Assembly (NCBI GenBank): GCA_002417905.1
Contig: DIDB01000229.1
Span: forward strand, 1 to 5,856
Length of the DNA stretch: 5,856 nt
Direction: 5' to 3'
Source of the DNA: Pseudomonadaceae bacterium UBA5811
GTDB taxonomy: Bacteria > Pseudomonadota > Gammaproteobacteria > Pseudomonadales > Pseudomonadaceae
Part shown: positions 5,691 through 5,856 of the stretch, piece by piece
Layout of the letters: the number at the start of each line of letters is the position of its first letter
Numbering within the stretch: position 1 is the first letter of the stretch
Program-made: the position numbers and the translations under genes
The notes under the pieces: model-generated
What the model saw: only the letters and a program-made list of their open reading frames with translations
Databases searched by the model: none
What the model was told of the DNA's origin: nothing

Positions 5691-5764
5691 TGGAGGCCGA
5701 GGTCGGAATCGAACCGGCGTAGACGGATTTGCAATCCGCTGCATGACCACTCTGCCACCCGGCC
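5691..5764 (-). tRNA. tRNA-Cys (anticodon GCA)
   Basis: This is a 74-base tRNA with encoded CCA. Read on the - strand, the acceptor arms GGCCGGG and CTCGGCC pair with one G-U, and the T arm contains GGTTCGATTCC. The anticodon loop TTGCAAA carries GCA (+ strand 5730-5732), closed by GGATT/AATCC-type pairing. All standard elements are intact. It is separated from tRNA-Gly by 17 bases and is probably co-transcribed with it. Its 3' end faces the phage- and ICE-derived DNA on the left. Confidence 0.97.
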
Positions 5765-5781
5765 AGGTGACTGCTTGAATC

Positions 5782-5856
<75 letters not shown>

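Overview
This window joins the end of a conjugative element to a chromosomal tRNA locus in a GC-rich proteobacterium, probably a Pseudomonas-like gammaproteobacterium. That guess rests on the tRNA-Gly(GCC)–tRNA-Cys(GCA) order, the CCA-encoding tRNAs and the gene families present. It is an inference, not a demonstrated assignment.

Bases 1-3891 are the distal part of a mating-pair-formation (type IV secretion) operon of the trb (P-type) kind: trbL (3' part only), trbF, trbG, trbI and a small DUF2274-type gene. All lie on the + strand and are tightly packed, with gaps of 17 and 2 bases and two 4-base ATGA overlaps. Together they encode an inner-membrane channel component (TrbL), the VirB8-like assembly factor (TrbF), the VirB9-like outer-membrane ring protein (TrbG, here a predicted lipoprotein) and the VirB10-like envelope-spanning scaffold (TrbI). 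There is no trbH between trbG and trbI. This order, ending in a DUF2274 gene, is the one known from Tn4371-type integrative and conjugative elements (ICEs). A perfect 12-bp hairpin at 3923-3949 probably closes the operon.

Bases 3892-4336 hold no convincing gene. They do hold several separate inverted repeats: the operon-end hairpin, a hairpin at 4081-4101, a hairpin followed by six T at 4160-4185, a GAAA-tetraloop hairpin at 4228-4247, and a 7-bp hairpin at 4310-4333 that contains the Shine-Dalgarno sequence of the next gene. The last three form a structured 5' leader that may control the downstream gene by termination and RBS occlusion, in the style of phage or satellite immunity leaders. 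An 8-mer at 4152-4159 resembles the Tn4371-family attachment core, so the ICE edge may lie there.

Bases 4337-5590 encode a 417-residue phage antirepressor-type protein (P22_AR_N domain, then a BRO-N-like domain, then an uncharacterised C-terminal region). It stands alone, with no other phage gene in view. After it come two 10-bp direct repeats 21 bp apart, a bidirectional terminator, tRNA-Cys and tRNA-Gly. Both tRNAs are on the - strand, and tRNA-Gly lacks only its first base at the window edge. The tRNA 3' ends face the mobile DNA, which is the usual geometry for island insertion at a tRNA.
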